DNA of 64,000 nucleotides from Candidatus Altimarinota bacterium (GCA_028689205.1 JAQTWP010000005.1:1-64000), one strand, 5' to 3'. Counted from the stretch's first letter, positions 1 to 9,361 are shown. Numbers and translations: made by a program. Notes: generated by a model from the letters alone, not told the origin.

Positions 1-40
1 GAAGATTCCTGCTTTCGCAGGAATGACAGATATATTGTTG
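1..40. repeat. dRS3-like palindromic repeat
   Basis: An 8-bp stem (ATTCCTGC / GCAGGAAT, 5-12 and 17-24) with a 4-nt loop is followed by GACAG. The same plan (ATTCC arm, short loop, GGAAT arm, then GACAG) recurs near 9378, 18396 and 19266. It resembles the neisserial dRS3 element (ATTCCC-N8-GGGAAT). The arms differ between copies but stay complementary. Confidence 0.7.
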
Positions 41-63
41 TCATTTGGATCCCGCAGACGGGA

Positions 64-240
64 GAGAAATCCCTTTAAGTCGATATATATGAAACAAATA
101 TAATAGAAAATTACTAAACTTTAAGTTCTAATATAAATGTTCTCAGTGTCATAAGTGAATCAAAAAGGGATTTCTCTTTGTCACTCGAAATGACAAAAAA
201 AGTCAAAATAACAAAAGAAAAGTCGAAATGACTATAAAGT
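64..240. repeat. Inverted-repeat intergenic stretch with GTC/AAATGAC repeats
   Basis: GAGAAATCCCTTT at 64-76 recurs inverted as AAAGGGATTTCTC at 164-176, a perfect 13-bp inverted repeat. Several short repeats of the type TCGAAATGAC / GTCAAAATAAC follow (185-232). No gene is visible in 1-244. The motifs match those around the GIY-YIG gene at 9.0-9.5 kb, so this looks like the same dispersed repeat family. Confidence 0.55.
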
Positions 241-244
241 TTAT

Positions 245-955
245 TTATTCCAAAAACGCTGTCAGGCTTGTTAAAATTGCCGCGAACAAGAAAATAATTA
301 CAGTTAGCCAGCGGTTATTTGAATTTTTATGAATTACAGGAAGTAAATCGGAAGCTCAAATATAAAGCAAGCTTCATCATGCAATTGCTAATAATGAATA
401 GCTATAATCTCAAATATTAGTATTTTTTAATACATAAAATGTTAGAATTATTCAAACAGGTGCTGATAATCAAAATAAAATTAACATAATATATTGAACT
501 TTTTTCGTAAACCTTGAATGAGACAGTAATCATGCGATAGAAAAGGAAACTGGTATTTGGTGAATTAGAATTGATATGAAGAAAGAATATCAGATTTTTT
601 CTCAGATATTAAGTCATGCTCCAATTCCGAGTCAATCAAAAAAAGTATGAATACAAATTGCTACAAGTGAGATAATTGAAAGATTATGATAATGACAATC
701 GTGCTCTACGCAAGAATGAACCATTAAAATGTTTTCTATAAGGTATGTGAATAAAAATCAGCCTATAAAAAATAGTGCATTATTTTTTGAGTTCATTATC
801 ACATCAGGAAAAACATGTACCAAACTTGTTGCAATCATAACTCATGCACCAATTGCAATAATCATACTAAGTACTTGTTTTGAAAGAATTTTATATCTAA
901 GTAAGAAAATTCAAGATATACTTATTAGAAATAATACTAAATTTATAAAAATCAT
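245..955 (-). CDS. ZIP family metal transporter
   Basis: This is a 236-aa membrane protein of the ZIP (ZupT/COG0428) family, expected to import Zn2+ or other divalent metals. The family signature is present: TM IV carries HTFFDGLGIG and TM V carries HQIPVSFSIAG, the His/Asp/Gly metal path. A His/Cys-rich loop (HSCVEHDCHYH) between TMs III and IV is typical of a metal-sensing loop. About seven to eight hydrophobic segments are seen, matching the usual length for bacterial ZIPs. The ATG at 955 is the first in frame after an upstream stop. The gene is monocistronic and divergent from secE. Confidence 0.88.
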
Positions 956-1124
956 TTTATTCGACGATTATTTTGTACAGAATTTATTTTATTATACTAT
1001 TTTTTAGAACCATTTTGTCAAATCATACATTTTTTGAATTTTTTCTTTGACGAATTTTGATTTTTTCATATAATCCCTCTGTTTTTATCGGAAAAATACC
1101 TATTTATTGAATTACTTATTTTCT

Positions 1125-1442
1125 ATGTTCAAATTTTTAAAAGAGTCTAAAAAAGAATTCCAACACGTTGTTCGGCCAACCAATAAAGAAACTAAAAAAT
1201 ATTTTAGTATAGTTTCTATTTCAATTATTGTTTTAACTTTATTCTTATATATTGTTTGAACAGTTTTTAGTTGAGGTTTATTTGCTTTGAAAGATGCTAT
1301 TAATCCACCAAAAATCCAACAAACTAATACAAGTAGTAATACACCTACAGATTTAAAACTTTGAACTTGATCTGTTTGAACTACAGATTTATCTGGATCT
1401 ACTTCTGTTACTCCAACTGTCGCTACTTGAGCTGCAAAATAA
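1125..1442 (+). CDS. secE: Preprotein translocase subunit SecE
   Basis: SecE of the SecYEG channel, 105 aa. The short amphipathic N-terminus (FLKESKKEFQHVVRPTNKET) precedes a single TM segment at about residues 27-48, the usual SecE-plus-conserved-helix arrangement. A low-complexity Thr/Ser/Pro tail of about 45 residues extends beyond the core and is unusual. It lies 27 nt upstream of nusG, the classic secE-nusG pair. In most bacteria rplK-rplA follow, but here rplK lies on the other strand near 4.6 kb. Confidence 0.9.
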
Positions 1443-1469
1443 TTTTATTTAAATATTAAAATATAAAAC

Positions 1470-2021
1470 ATGTTTTCTAGTATAACACAAAACGATTGAG
1501 AGTGGTATGTAATTAGAGTTATATCAGGAACTGAAGAGAATGTAAGACAATCTCTTTTGCAAAGAAGAGAAGCATTTAATCTAGAGAATTTTTTATTAGA
1601 AATTTTCGTTCCAACTCACGACAGCGTAACTGTAAAAACTAACTGAGAAAAAGTAAAGAAAAAGAAAAATATTTTCCCAGGTTATATACTTGTTAAAATG
1701 ATTGTTACTAATGAAAGTTGGTATATTGTTAGAAATACTCCAAATGTAACTTGATTCTTATGAGCAGGTACTGTACCAGTTCCAGTTAGATGAGAAGAAT
1801 TAGAACAATTAAAATGAGTTCTTTCTCAAAAAAGTGAAGAATACAAAACAAACTTCAAACTTGGTGATTTCATTGTTGTTTCTACTTGACCTTTTGAATG
1901 AAGTGATTGAAAAATTATTGAAATTAATCAAGAAAAATGAGTACTTAAAGTTAATGTAAATATTCTTGGTCGCGATACACCTTTAGAACTTGATTTTGCT
2001 AATGCTAAAGCAAAAAAATAG
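1470..2021 (+). CDS. nusG: Transcription termination/antitermination factor NusG
   Basis: NusG, 183 aa, binds RNA polymerase and couples transcription with Rho or the ribosome. The NGN domain (about residues 10-110) starts with EWYVIRVISGTE and includes FPGYILVKM and VRNTPNVTGFLG. The KOW domain (about 128-165) contains FKLGDFIVVSTGPFEGSDGKI. Many conserved glycines (GTE, GFLG, GPFEG) are encoded by TGA. Length is normal for the family. Confidence 0.96.
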
Positions 2022-2039
2022 TATTAATAAATTTTTTTA

Positions 2040-2723
2040 ATGAAATATACTTCTTATGTACTTTCTGTAATCTGAATAGTTCTTCTTCTTAATATCTTTC
2101 TTTCTTATTCTTCTGGTACTTATAGAACTTTTCTTAAGGATACAAAATCAAAAATGATGTGAGTCACAAATGAAGAGGTTATTGTTAAAATGAATAAGGA
2201 TCAAATTGAGATTAATACAAAAATACTTAATTCAATTGATAAACTAAATGATAATCTTGATAAGATTGGAAAAAAAGAAATAACTAGAGAAATAACTATT
2301 AATAGTTGATCTACGTCATCTTGAAATACAATTTCTTGAAATGAATTACTTGATTTACCTGGAACACTTGTTGGTAAATTAATGCCAAAAATCAATCCCA
2401 AAAAAATTGAGAACGAATGAGTTTTTTGAATTAAAAATGAAAAATTCTATGAAGCAATAAAATATGCAACGTACTATGATGAAAAGAAAAAAATAAAAAT
2501 TTTCGTTTTTGATAAGTCGTATCCTGATATGTTAAGTAATTTCAAACTTACGAATCTTTATAAAATAAATGAAGCAGACACGTTCTTTGGTTATACTTTT
2601 TTCCTTAATCCATTGAAAAAAGACTTGAGTAACAGATTTGTAACTTTATTTGAATGAAATGCTGTTTGATTTGAAGTTGAAAAAACGAACTATGAAATAC
2701 TTAAAAAAAGCTTACTAAACTAA
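2040..2723 (+). CDS. Hypothetical exported or membrane-anchored protein
   Basis: A 227-aa protein I do not recognise. Residues 1-24 form a hydrophobic export signal or anchor (SVIGIVLLLNIFL). A charged, coil-like stretch rich in Lys/Asn/Asp follows (about 35-75), then a mixed alpha/beta part with no motif I can name. It sits between nusG (18 nt gap) and greA (23 nt gap) on the same strand and is probably co-transcribed with them. No lipobox cysteine is present. Confidence 0.8.
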
Positions 2724-2746
2724 TTTAATTACTAATATTCTATACT

Positions 2747-3235
2747 ATGATATCTAAGAAAATATTACTTACAAAAGAATGATTGCTTGAATTACAACAA
2801 GAATTATTTTATTTAAAAGATACAAAAAGAGTTGAAGTTGCAGATAAATTAAAAGAAGCAATTTCATATTGAGATTTATCAGAAAATTCTGAATATGAAG
2901 ATGCTCGTAATGAACAAGCTCAACTTGAACTTAGAGTGCAAGATATTGAAGATATCTTAAAGAATTATGAATTAGTTGATAATAAAGAAGGAGGGAAAAA
3001 AGAGAAAAGAGTTAATATCTGAAGTTCAGTAGTAATTAAGCATACTTCAGATGCTCATAAATGAGAAAAAGAAACTTATAAAATAGTTGGTACTACAGAA
3101 TCTGATATTTATGAAAATAAAATTTCTAATGAATCTCCAATGGGTAAAGCAATTCTATGAAGTAGTGTTGGACAAATTGTATCTGTTAAATCTCCAGCTT
3201 GAGTTTTTGAATATGAAATTTTAGAAATTAAATAA
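2747..3235 (+). CDS. greA: Transcription elongation factor GreA
   Basis: GreA, 162 aa, stimulates transcript cleavage by backtracked RNA polymerase. The N-terminal coiled coil (1-78) has the acidic tip motif [18 protein letters not shown], whose Asp/Glu coordinate Mg2+ in the secondary channel. The C-terminal FKBP-like domain ends with [16 protein letters not shown] and a family-typical SPAG turn. Length is standard. Same strand as secE-nusG. Confidence 0.96.
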
Positions 3236-3242
3236 TTATTAA

Positions 3243-3665
3243 ATGAATTGATTATTTTATAATAATATTCTACTCGTTCCTGTTTTTACATGGATTTTTT
3301 CTGTGATTCTAAAATGAATTTATCTTAAATCAATTAATAAGTTCTCTATCAGTAATTCGCTATGATCATGATGAATGCCTTCTGTTCATTCTGCTTTGGT
3401 TACTAGTATTACAACTGCTATATGAGTTAAATATTGAGTTTTCTGACCTAATAGTGATTTATTTGCAGCAAGTGTAGTATTTTCAATGATTATAATATAT
3501 GATGCAATTAATGTAAGATTTGAAGCTTGATTACATGCCAAAACTCTTAATGAACTTACAGGTAAACAATACAATTTCAATGAATCTATCTGACATTTGC
3601 CAAAAGAAGCTTTCGTATGAAGTCTAATTTGAATTTTTTCAGCATATATTCTTATGATGATATAA
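3243..3665 (+). CDS. YuiD-like divergent PAP2 family membrane protein (DUF212)
   Basis: A 140-aa integral membrane protein of the DUF212/COG1963 family, related to acid phosphatase/PAP2. The family signature GGMPSVHSALVTS is present near residue 43, and YDAINVRFEAG near residue 94 matches the conserved Asp/Arg motif. Four hydrophobic segments are visible. The substrate is unknown; the family is assumed to act on lipid phosphates. Starts 7 nt after greA and is closed by a terminator at 3686. Confidence 0.85.
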
Positions 3666-3685
3666 TTAAAATTAATTCAAATTTA

Positions 3686-3717
3686 AAAACAGTATAGTAG
3701 TTCTATGCTGTTTTTTT
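3686..3717 (+). terminator. Intrinsic terminator after the secE-yuiD operon
   Basis: A 10-bp stem AACAGTATAG / CTATGCTGTT (one G-U) with a 5-nt loop is followed by seven Ts. Confidence 0.8.
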
Positions 3718-3800
3718 ATAAAGTTTTTATTTTAAGAGTAATACTATCCCCAGAACTCTAATTCTAAAAAACTCAATGATTGAACTTTTTGTAAGCACTA

Positions 3801-3838
3801 AAAAAGAGCTTACATTCAGGGAGAACGAGCTCTTTTTT
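3801..3838. terminator. Bidirectional terminator-like hairpin
   Basis: A 10-bp stem AAAAAGAGCT / AGCTCTTTTT encloses a 17-nt loop. Poly-A on one side and poly-T on the other would allow action on either strand. Confidence 0.55.
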
Positions 3839-3863
3839 ATCTTAAAATCTTTGTTTTTCGCTT

Positions 3864-3997
3864 TTGGTAGTCCCACGGGGAATTGTTCTTCCTCGCTTGC
3901 TATCGCGCGCTGCCAGAGACGGGACGGGGCCGGAAGACAAAACGTTGTCTTCCTAAATTTGTTTCACAAATTTTCCCCTCTATTCAATTCCCCGTGG
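3864..3997. mobile_element. GC-rich inverted-repeat element carrying a copy of the tRNA-Glu 3' end
   Basis: Positions 3864-3885 duplicate 22 bp at the 3' end of the neighbouring tRNA-Glu (4058-4079). The core of this copy, CCACGGGGAATTG (3873-3885), recurs inverted at 3985-3997, so about 125 bp are bounded by perfect 13-bp inverted repeats. The interior contains a GC-rich stretch (3892-3938) unlike the rest of the window and a perfect palindrome around GACAAAACGTTGTC. No integrase or credible ORF is present. It could be a remnant att region or a small non-autonomous element. The type call is inference. Confidence 0.45.
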
Positions 3998-4013
3998 TAA
4001 AATTATCTATGAA

Positions 4014-4050
4014 ATCAAAAAGCCACCCGTTTTCACAGGTGGATTTTTTA
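4014..4050. terminator. Terminator of tRNA-Glu (bidirectional hairpin)
   Basis: CCACC (4023-4027) pairs with GGTGG (4038-4042). On the minus strand it is followed by CTTTTT, suiting the tRNA 17 nt upstream. The plus strand also ends in six Ts. Confidence 0.7.
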
Positions 4051-4058
4051 GATTTCAT

Positions 4059-4133
4059 TGGTAGTCCCACGGGGAATTGAACCCCGGTTTCAGCCTTGAG
4101 AAGGCCACGTCCTAACCACTAGACGATGGGACC
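4059..4133 (-). tRNA. tRNA-Glu (anticodon CTC)
   Basis: A full cloverleaf is visible: acceptor GGTCCCA / TGGGACT with G-U at pair 1; D arm GTCT-AGTGGTTA-GGAC; anticodon stem TGGCC/GGCTG around loop TTCTCAA (anticodon CTC, reading GAG); T arm CGGGG-TTCAATT-CCCCG. The CCA end is encoded. The D-arm sequence is typical of tRNA-Glu. Confidence 0.93.
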
Positions 4134-4148
4134 GAATATTATATTTTG

Positions 4149-4541
4149 TTATTCACTTAATAGTTTTTCAGAGATTTTAATATAAAAATCATCTAGGTAT
4201 CATTTATTAGAAAAAGCCATTATTCTTTGGTATTTTTCTCTTGTAATTCATGGAACTTGAAGTAAAAACATTGAGAGTGAATCTTGTCATCTTCATGGAA
4301 GTGAACATAGTTTATCATTCTTTGATGTTGGTCTGTAAGTTCATTTTCAATTTAAATCCAGTATATTCCCAATTGCTATAATAAATTCATTTGTTTTACT
4401 TTCTATTCAAGTTTCTTTAATAAAAAAATCATGAACATCTCATATTGATTCGAAGGCTCTTGGATCTTCTGGTGAATCTAGAGAAGTTAGTTTTTCGAAT
4501 TCTTCAAGACATGTAATTATTTTAAAATTACTCAAATCCAT
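4149..4541 (-). CDS. Hypothetical protein
   Basis: A 130-aa soluble acidic protein with no signal or TM segment, not recognised. It opens with MDLSNFKIITCLEEFEK and is mostly alpha-helical by composition, with Trp absent and one central Pro-containing loop. Eight glycines are encoded by TGA, so it uses the local code. It lies 57 nt downstream of rplK on the same strand, separated by a terminator, and just upstream of tRNA-Glu. Confidence 0.75.
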
Positions 4542-4547
4542 TTATTT

Positions 4548-4586
4548 AAAAAAAAATAAAATAGAGCCTGAAAATTAATCAAGCCC
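4548..4586 (-). terminator. Intrinsic terminator after rplK
   Basis: On the minus strand GGGCTTGA pairs with TCAGGCTC (two G-U pairs) over a short AT loop, followed by a long T-rich run (4563-4550). Confidence 0.7.
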
Positions 4587-4598
4587 TATAATAGAAAA

Positions 4599-5036
4599 TT
4601 ATTTTTGTAAATCAGTTGTAATACCCATAGATCTTGCAGAACCGGCAACTATATTAAGAGCCATATCCATATCATTTGCATTAAGATCAACCATTTTAAG
4701 ATCAGCAATTTTTTTCATTTGATCAATAGTTAGGTGACCAACTTTTTCTTTATGAGGAACTTTAGAACCACTTTCTAATTTTAATTCTTGTTTTATTAAG
4801 AATGTCATTGGTGGTTGTTTAGTATAGAAATCAAAAGTTCTGTCATCATAAATGTTGATTACAGTTGGAAGAACAGTACCTAGTCTATCTCTAGTTGCAT
4901 CATTGAATTGTTTACAGAATTCAGCAATTTGGATACCTGTAGGTCATAGAGCAGTACCGACTGGAGGAGCTGGAGTGATTTGACCTGCCTTAAGTTGTAA
5001 TTTTACAACCTTGGCTGGTTTTCTTTTTGGAGCCAT
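4599..5036 (-). CDS. rplK: 50S ribosomal protein L11 (uL11)
   Basis: uL11, 145 aa, of the GTPase-associated centre. The N-terminal domain has the conserved KLQLKAGQITPAPPVGTALG and FCKQFND segments. The C-terminal RNA-binding domain has FLIKQELKLESGSKVPHKEKVG and ends IVAGSARSMGITTD, the family's end. Length is normal. It is separated from nusG and no rplA is adjacent, which breaks the usual nusG-rplK-rplA order. Confidence 0.97.
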
Positions 5037-5188
5037 TTTTTAAATAAATTATAAATATATGATACGGAAATATGGAGAAATATAACCGATATTTGTTTCG
5101 AAGCGCGTTTATTATATTTATTTTTCGAGAAAATCAATATTATTTTATATATAAACATTCTTCAATTATAAAATTCTATAACTAGTAT

Positions 5189-5218
5189 TTGACAAATTAA
5201 AAGTATTGAATATATATT
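5189..5218 (+). promoter_or_regulatory. Sigma70-like promoter of the 5263 gene
   Basis: TTGACA at 5189-5194 with TATATA (5211-5216, 16-bp spacer) or TATATT (5213-5218, 18-bp spacer). Confidence 0.55.
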
Positions 5219-5262
5219 TACTACCCGATATAAAAATATCACTGTTCAGAATGGAGGTTGTT

Positions 5263-5700
5263 ATGAAAAAAATATTCTTATCAATAATGATTAATGTCGT
5301 TATTTTGTTGCCTTTTTTGTTTATTTTTATTTCAGGAAATCATTTTTTTGTTTATAATTATTTCGGTAATTATACAATCTTATTAACAGCTTTTTCTTAT
5401 ATTGTTTTTATTATTTTTAGTGTATATTATTATTATGGTTATTCTGTAATAGAATTTAATAGTTGCAGAATTTTCTGGGATAACTCTTACTTTTTTTTAC
5501 TATTATTATGTTCTTTTTTATTTACTAATAATATGATTAAACTAAGAAACATAGATGAATTTATTACTTTTTTTCTACTTATATGCAGTTATTCACTTAT
5601 TTTTTCTTTTTCCTCTAGTATTTGTATTGCTCATATGATTTTAATTAATCCAAATAAAAAATATATAAAATTCTTTAATAAGGTATTGTGGTTTTTATAA
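5263..5700 (+). CDS. Small polytopic membrane protein, possibly imported
   Basis: A 145-aa protein with four strongly hydrophobic segments (about 5-25, 35-60, 75-92, 105-130), rich in Phe/Ile/Tyr, family not recognised. The start is set by a GGAGG Shine-Dalgarno sequence 6 nt upstream (ATGGAGGTTGTTATG); an earlier ATG at 5206 has none. Most genes in the window have no such site. All three internal glycines are GGN and no TGA occurs in frame, unlike every neighbour. It has its own promoter and perfect terminator. These traits suggest transfer from a standard-code donor, though three glycines are few. Confidence 0.7.
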   Translation: MKKIFLSIMINVVILLPFLFIFISGNHFFVYNYFGNYTILLTAFSYIVFIIFSVYYYYGYSVIEFNSCRIFWDNSYFFLLLLCSFLFTNNMIKLRNIDEFITFFLLICSYSLIFSFSSSICIAHMILINPNKKYIKFFNKVLWFL

Positions 5701-5727
5701 GGGGAAATTAGAAATGGAGGAATAATG

Positions 5728-5760
5728 AAAAACCTCTCACGATGTGAGAGGTTTTTTCTT
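5728..5760 (+). terminator. Strong intrinsic terminator
   Basis: Perfect stem AACCTCTCAC / GTGAGAGGTT with a 3-nt loop, then TTTTCTTTT. A second GGAGG-ATG lies immediately before it (5717-5727) and opens a 24-codon reading frame through the hairpin. Confidence 0.9.
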
Positions 5761-5835
5761 TTAATTTTCATAAAAAATTTTTATCAATGGGTTTTTTAAC
5801 TATAATGATTAAGTTAGATAATAATTAGAGTAATA

Positions 5836-6864
5836 ATGGCTATAAAATCATCAAAAAATGAAGATAAAATAGAAAGAGTAATTGCTACTTGAGAAAAAAT
5901 TGAAGATACACAGAATGAAGTAAAACTACGTCCAAAATTAATTGAGGAATATGTTTGACAAGAAGCTATTAAATCTCATCTTTCAATAGCTATAAAATCA
6001 GCACAAATACGCAAAGAACCTCTTGAACATGTTCTTCTTTATTGACCTCCAGGTCTTGGTAAAACTACTCTTTCTCTTATTATAGCTCATGAAATGAATG
6101 TTAATCTAAAACATACTTCTGGCCCAGCAATAGAAAAACAAGCTGATATTGTTTCAATACTTACCTCTATTCAAGAATGAGATATATTGTTTATTGATGA
6201 AATTCATCGTCTAAAACCTCAGATTGAAGAAATTCTATATTGAGCAATGGAAGATTTTTCTATTGATATTATGATTGGAACTGGTACTGGGGCAACTTCT
6301 ATTAAAATGGATATTCCAAAATTCACTCTTGTTTGAGCTACAACTAAGTTATCTATGCTTTCAAGTCCACTACGCGATAGATTTGGTAATATTATGAAGC
6401 TTGATTTTTATAATGATGCAGAACTTGCAATAATTGTTAAAAGATCTTTCGGAATTCTTAATTGCACTATATCTAACTGAGATATTTATGATATAGTAGC
6501 AAAAAAAAGTAGATGAACACCAAGAATAGCTAATAGATTCGTGAAAATTGTTAGAGATTATGTAACTGTAGGAAGTGATATAGAATCAAGACTTTGAATT
6601 GATAATATTTTCGTTTCCCTTTGAGTAGATGATAGGTGACTAGATATTCTTGATAGGAAAATTCTAGGAAGCCTTGCAGATAATTTCTGAGGTCGTCCTG
6701 TTTGACTTAATACTCTTGCTTCAATGGTTTGAGAAGAAGAAGATACAATTGAAGATGTTATCGAACCTTATCTTCTTAAAATTTGATTTATAGAACGTAC
6801 AGCAAGAGGTAGACAAATTACTGAGGCAGGGAAGTCCCATTTGGATAAATCAAGGAAACTTTAA
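5836..6864 (+). CDS. ruvB: Holliday junction branch migration helicase RuvB
   Basis: RuvB, 342 aa, is the hexameric AAA+ motor of RuvABC. Walker [10 protein letters not shown] is at 70-78, Walker B DEIH at 121-124, sensor region [18 protein letters not shown] near 169-186 with the arginine finger. The C-terminal winged helix has the conserved GGRPVGLNTLA and RTARGRQIT. The segment after SGPAIE (KQADIVSIL) differs slightly from the common GDLAAIL form. Length is standard. ruvA and ruvC are not in this window. Confidence 0.97.
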
Positions 6865-6886
6865 TTTAATACTTAATTTTTTATAT

Positions 6887-7573
6887 ATGAACGGATATTT
6901 ATGAGTTGAGCCAATGGCTACTACAACTAATACTTTTATGACAAAGGTCTATAACTGGATGTCAGTTGCACTTCTTATTTCTTGAGGACTTGCATATTAT
7001 ATAGGTACGAATATTGCGATATTAAAAATGATTATGCCTTATTTTATACCGCTTATTATTTTGGAATTAGTAGTTGTTATGATTCTTTCTTGGGCTATAA
7101 ATAGAATATGATTCATTGTTGCTATAATACTTTTTATAATATATTCTGCACTTAATTGAATAACTCTTTCTGTAATTTTTCAGGTTTATACTTGAGCCAT
7201 GATAGCGAACACTTTTATAATTACAGCTTGAACTTTTCTTTTTATGAGCGCTTATTGATATTATACAAAAGCAGATTTAACTGGTTTCTGAACCTTCCTT
7301 ATAATGTGATTATTCTGACTTATTCTTGCCTCTATAGTTAATTTTTTCTTGAAAAGTAATATGTTTGACTATATATTATCTTGGGCTTGAGTATTAATAT
7401 TCACAGGACTTATTGCATATGATACTCAAAAAATTAAACAAATATGAGAATGAGTTTGAACTAGTTCTTCAGATTGAATTAATAAACGTGCAATTATATG
7501 AGCATTAGCTCTGTATCTTGATTTTATTAACTTATTCTTGTTTATACTTAGATTATTTAATAGAAGAGATTAA
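6887..7573 (+). CDS. Bax inhibitor-1 / YccA family membrane protein
   Basis: A 228-aa protein with seven TM segments of the BI-1/YccA (UPF0005) superfamily. The diagnostic features are YNWMSVALLISGGLAYY at the start of TM1, LNGITLSVI in the middle and AYDTQKIKQ near residue 175 with the conserved Asp. The C-terminal helix ends in ALYLDFINLFLFILRLF as in the family. Members are pH-sensitive calcium-leak channels or FtsH-linked regulators. 22 nt after ruvB; a terminator follows. Confidence 0.92.
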
Positions 7574-7596
7574 TTTGAATTTAAAATTCATAAACC

Positions 7597-7630
7597 AAAA
7601 AAATCAGGAAACCTATTTCCTGATTTTTTT
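7597..7630. terminator. Bidirectional intrinsic terminator
   Basis: An 11-bp perfect stem AAATCAGGAAA / TTTCCTGATTT with a 4-nt loop and T-runs on both strands lies between two convergent genes. Confidence 0.9.
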
Positions 7631-7651
7631 ATTCTTTTAAGATATAAACTA

Positions 7652-8857
7652 TTATTCAAATCTTAGAGCATCTATTGGTTTCAATCTTGCTGCTTTTCTA
7701 GCTGGTAGAATACCAAATACTATTCAAATCATAACTACACTTCAGAATGCCATAAATATTGAATTGGTCGTTATTACTGAGGTTAGTAGACTTTTGATAG
7801 CATTAACTATAACGAAACTCAGCGCAACTCATATTCATCATGCGACTACACTTATAAGTAAAGCTTCAATAAGAAACTGCATTAATATGTCCGTCTTAGT
7901 AGCTCATATTGCTTTACGAATACCGATTTCTCTAGTTCTTTCTGTAACAGAAACAAGCATTATATTCATTACTCATATTCATCCGACCAATAATGAAATC
8001 ATAGCAATTCAAGCTAGAAACATAGTCATTGTACCAGTTACTGCAGTTATTGAAGAAAGCATTTCAGACATTGAACTTACAGAAAAAGGAGCATCAGCTG
8101 AGTCTTTGGTTTTTGTATATTTAAGAAGCTCACTGGTAATGTATGTTTGATAAAAATCTGTTTTTGTTGAATCATCAACTTCAATATCAATTGATGAATA
8201 ATAATGAGTTCCTATAATTTTATTCATTACAGTACTAATGGGTAAGAATATTCTTCTATTAGCCTGTGAATTATCCTGAAGTGTTCAGACAACTGTATAA
8301 ATCCCATCTTCAAGTTTAATTTCTTTCCCTATTGGATCAATTGTTCCTGAACCAAATGCATCTGTAGTTATAGTATATCATACAACGGCAACTTTTTTAT
8401 TAGCTTTAATATCTTCGTCAGTAATGAATCTTCAATTAGAAAGCTCTATTCATTTAATATCTTTATAAAGACTTTCTACTCAAACAATACTTGAATTCGT
8501 ATTATAAGTTCAATAAATAAATTGTTTAGAAGTTGTTACAGTTGGAGAGACTTTTTTTACTCATGGAATACTTGCTACAAAATTAATAAATCCATCATCT
8601 AAAAGGTCACTTGATGATCATCATCATTGGACTCAGCCAACTTTTGAAGTATTAGATCAACCAGGACTAACTGTTATTAGATTGGCACCCATGCTATTGA
8701 ATCTATCAGTAATTGAGGAGGATGTCCCTTCTCATATTGCCAGCATTGTTATTATAGAAAAAACTCAGATAATAATACCTAGCATACTTAGTGCTGACCT
8801 AAGTTTATTACTCCATAGAGCGGCTATCGCAGATGTGAAATATTCAGTTAATGCCAT
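7652..8857 (-). CDS. MacB-type ABC transporter permease
   Basis: A 401-aa permease with MacB_PCD and FtsX domains. TM1 lies at about 17-40 after the typical ALWSNKLRSALSMLGI start. A large extracytoplasmic region (45-270) contains the FINFVASIPGVKKVSPT core. TMs 2-4 follow at about 280-385, with the FtsX signature [20 protein letters not shown] and ARKAARLKPIDALRFE at the end. It would transmit ATPase-driven conformational change to the adaptor. The cognate ATPase (9538-10209) is split from it by a GIY-YIG gene with repeats. Confidence 0.93.
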
Positions 8858-8883
8858 AATTTAGTTTTTAGTTAAAAGTTTGA

Positions 8884-9040
8884 ATTTGTCATTCCTAACA
8901 TCGTTTCTTGTTATTCTCGTCAAAATTGGAATTCAGAATTAATTATATCCTCAATTTTTGTCATTCCGCACTTCAAGGTGAATTGAATTTTATTCAAGAG
9001 AGTGACAACCTGGGTTGTGATGCGGAATCCAGGATAATTA
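8884..9040. repeat. dRS3-like repeat block left of the GIY-YIG gene
   Basis: The block has two TGTCATTCC-type motifs (8887, 8959) and a long inverted repeat TTCCGCA...TGCGGAA (about 8963-9026) around AAGGTGAATTG/TTCAAGAGAGTGACAACC. It matches the style of repeats at 1-240, 9360-9500, 18396 and 19266. No coding capacity. Confidence 0.55.
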
Positions 9041-9048
9041 CATCCTCC

Positions 9049-9336
9049 TTATAATAATTCATCATACAAATCTTTCCATTCTGGATTATTGCTTTCAATT
9101 AATTCCAACTTCCAATTTCTATTCCATTTTTTAAGTCTTTTTTCTCTTTCAATTGCATCTCTTATATCACTAAATACTTCAAAATGAACTAAGTTACATA
9201 TTCAATATTTACTACTAAATCATTTGTATATTCAATTTTTATGTTCATAAACTCTTTTTAATAAATCAGAAGTAACTCCAATATATAGTGTTCAATTCTT
9301 AGAGCTTGCAAGAATGTAAGTATAGTATTGATTCAT
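9049..9336 (-). CDS. GIY-YIG nuclease superfamily protein (COG2827-like)
   Basis: A 95-aa single-domain GIY-YIG protein of the type called putative endonuclease, related to the UvrC N-terminal domain. The core is TYILASSKNGTLYIGVTSDL (6-25), followed by the catalytic Arg28 in LLKRVYEH and a metal-binding Glu in IEREKRLKKW. It ends NPEWKDLYDELL as in the family. It lies between the ATPase and permease of an export operon, flanked by dRS3-like repeats, which suggests arrival with the repeats. No biological role is established. Confidence 0.9.
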
Positions 9337-9361
9337 AAAAGATATTTCAAATATTATTCTT

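Noticed and set aside
729-1007. Plus-strand reading frame opposite the ZIP transporter
   Set aside because: It is the antisense of a family-matching ZIP gene; no motif or signal of its own.
1001-1058. 21-codon minus-strand frame upstream of the ZIP gene
   Set aside because: Very short, no ribosome site or conservation evidence.
3776-4080. Two overlapping plus-strand frames over the tRNA-Glu region
   Set aside because: They run through the hairpin and GC-rich repeat and partly repeat the tRNA sequence; no start signal.
5724-5797. 24-codon frame starting in front of the 5728 terminator
   Set aside because: It has a GGAGG site but passes through the terminator hairpin and is too short to support as a gene; only noted in the finding about the cassette.
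7764-8864. Plus-strand frames opposite the MacB-type permease
   Set aside because: Antisense shadows of a well-supported permease gene.
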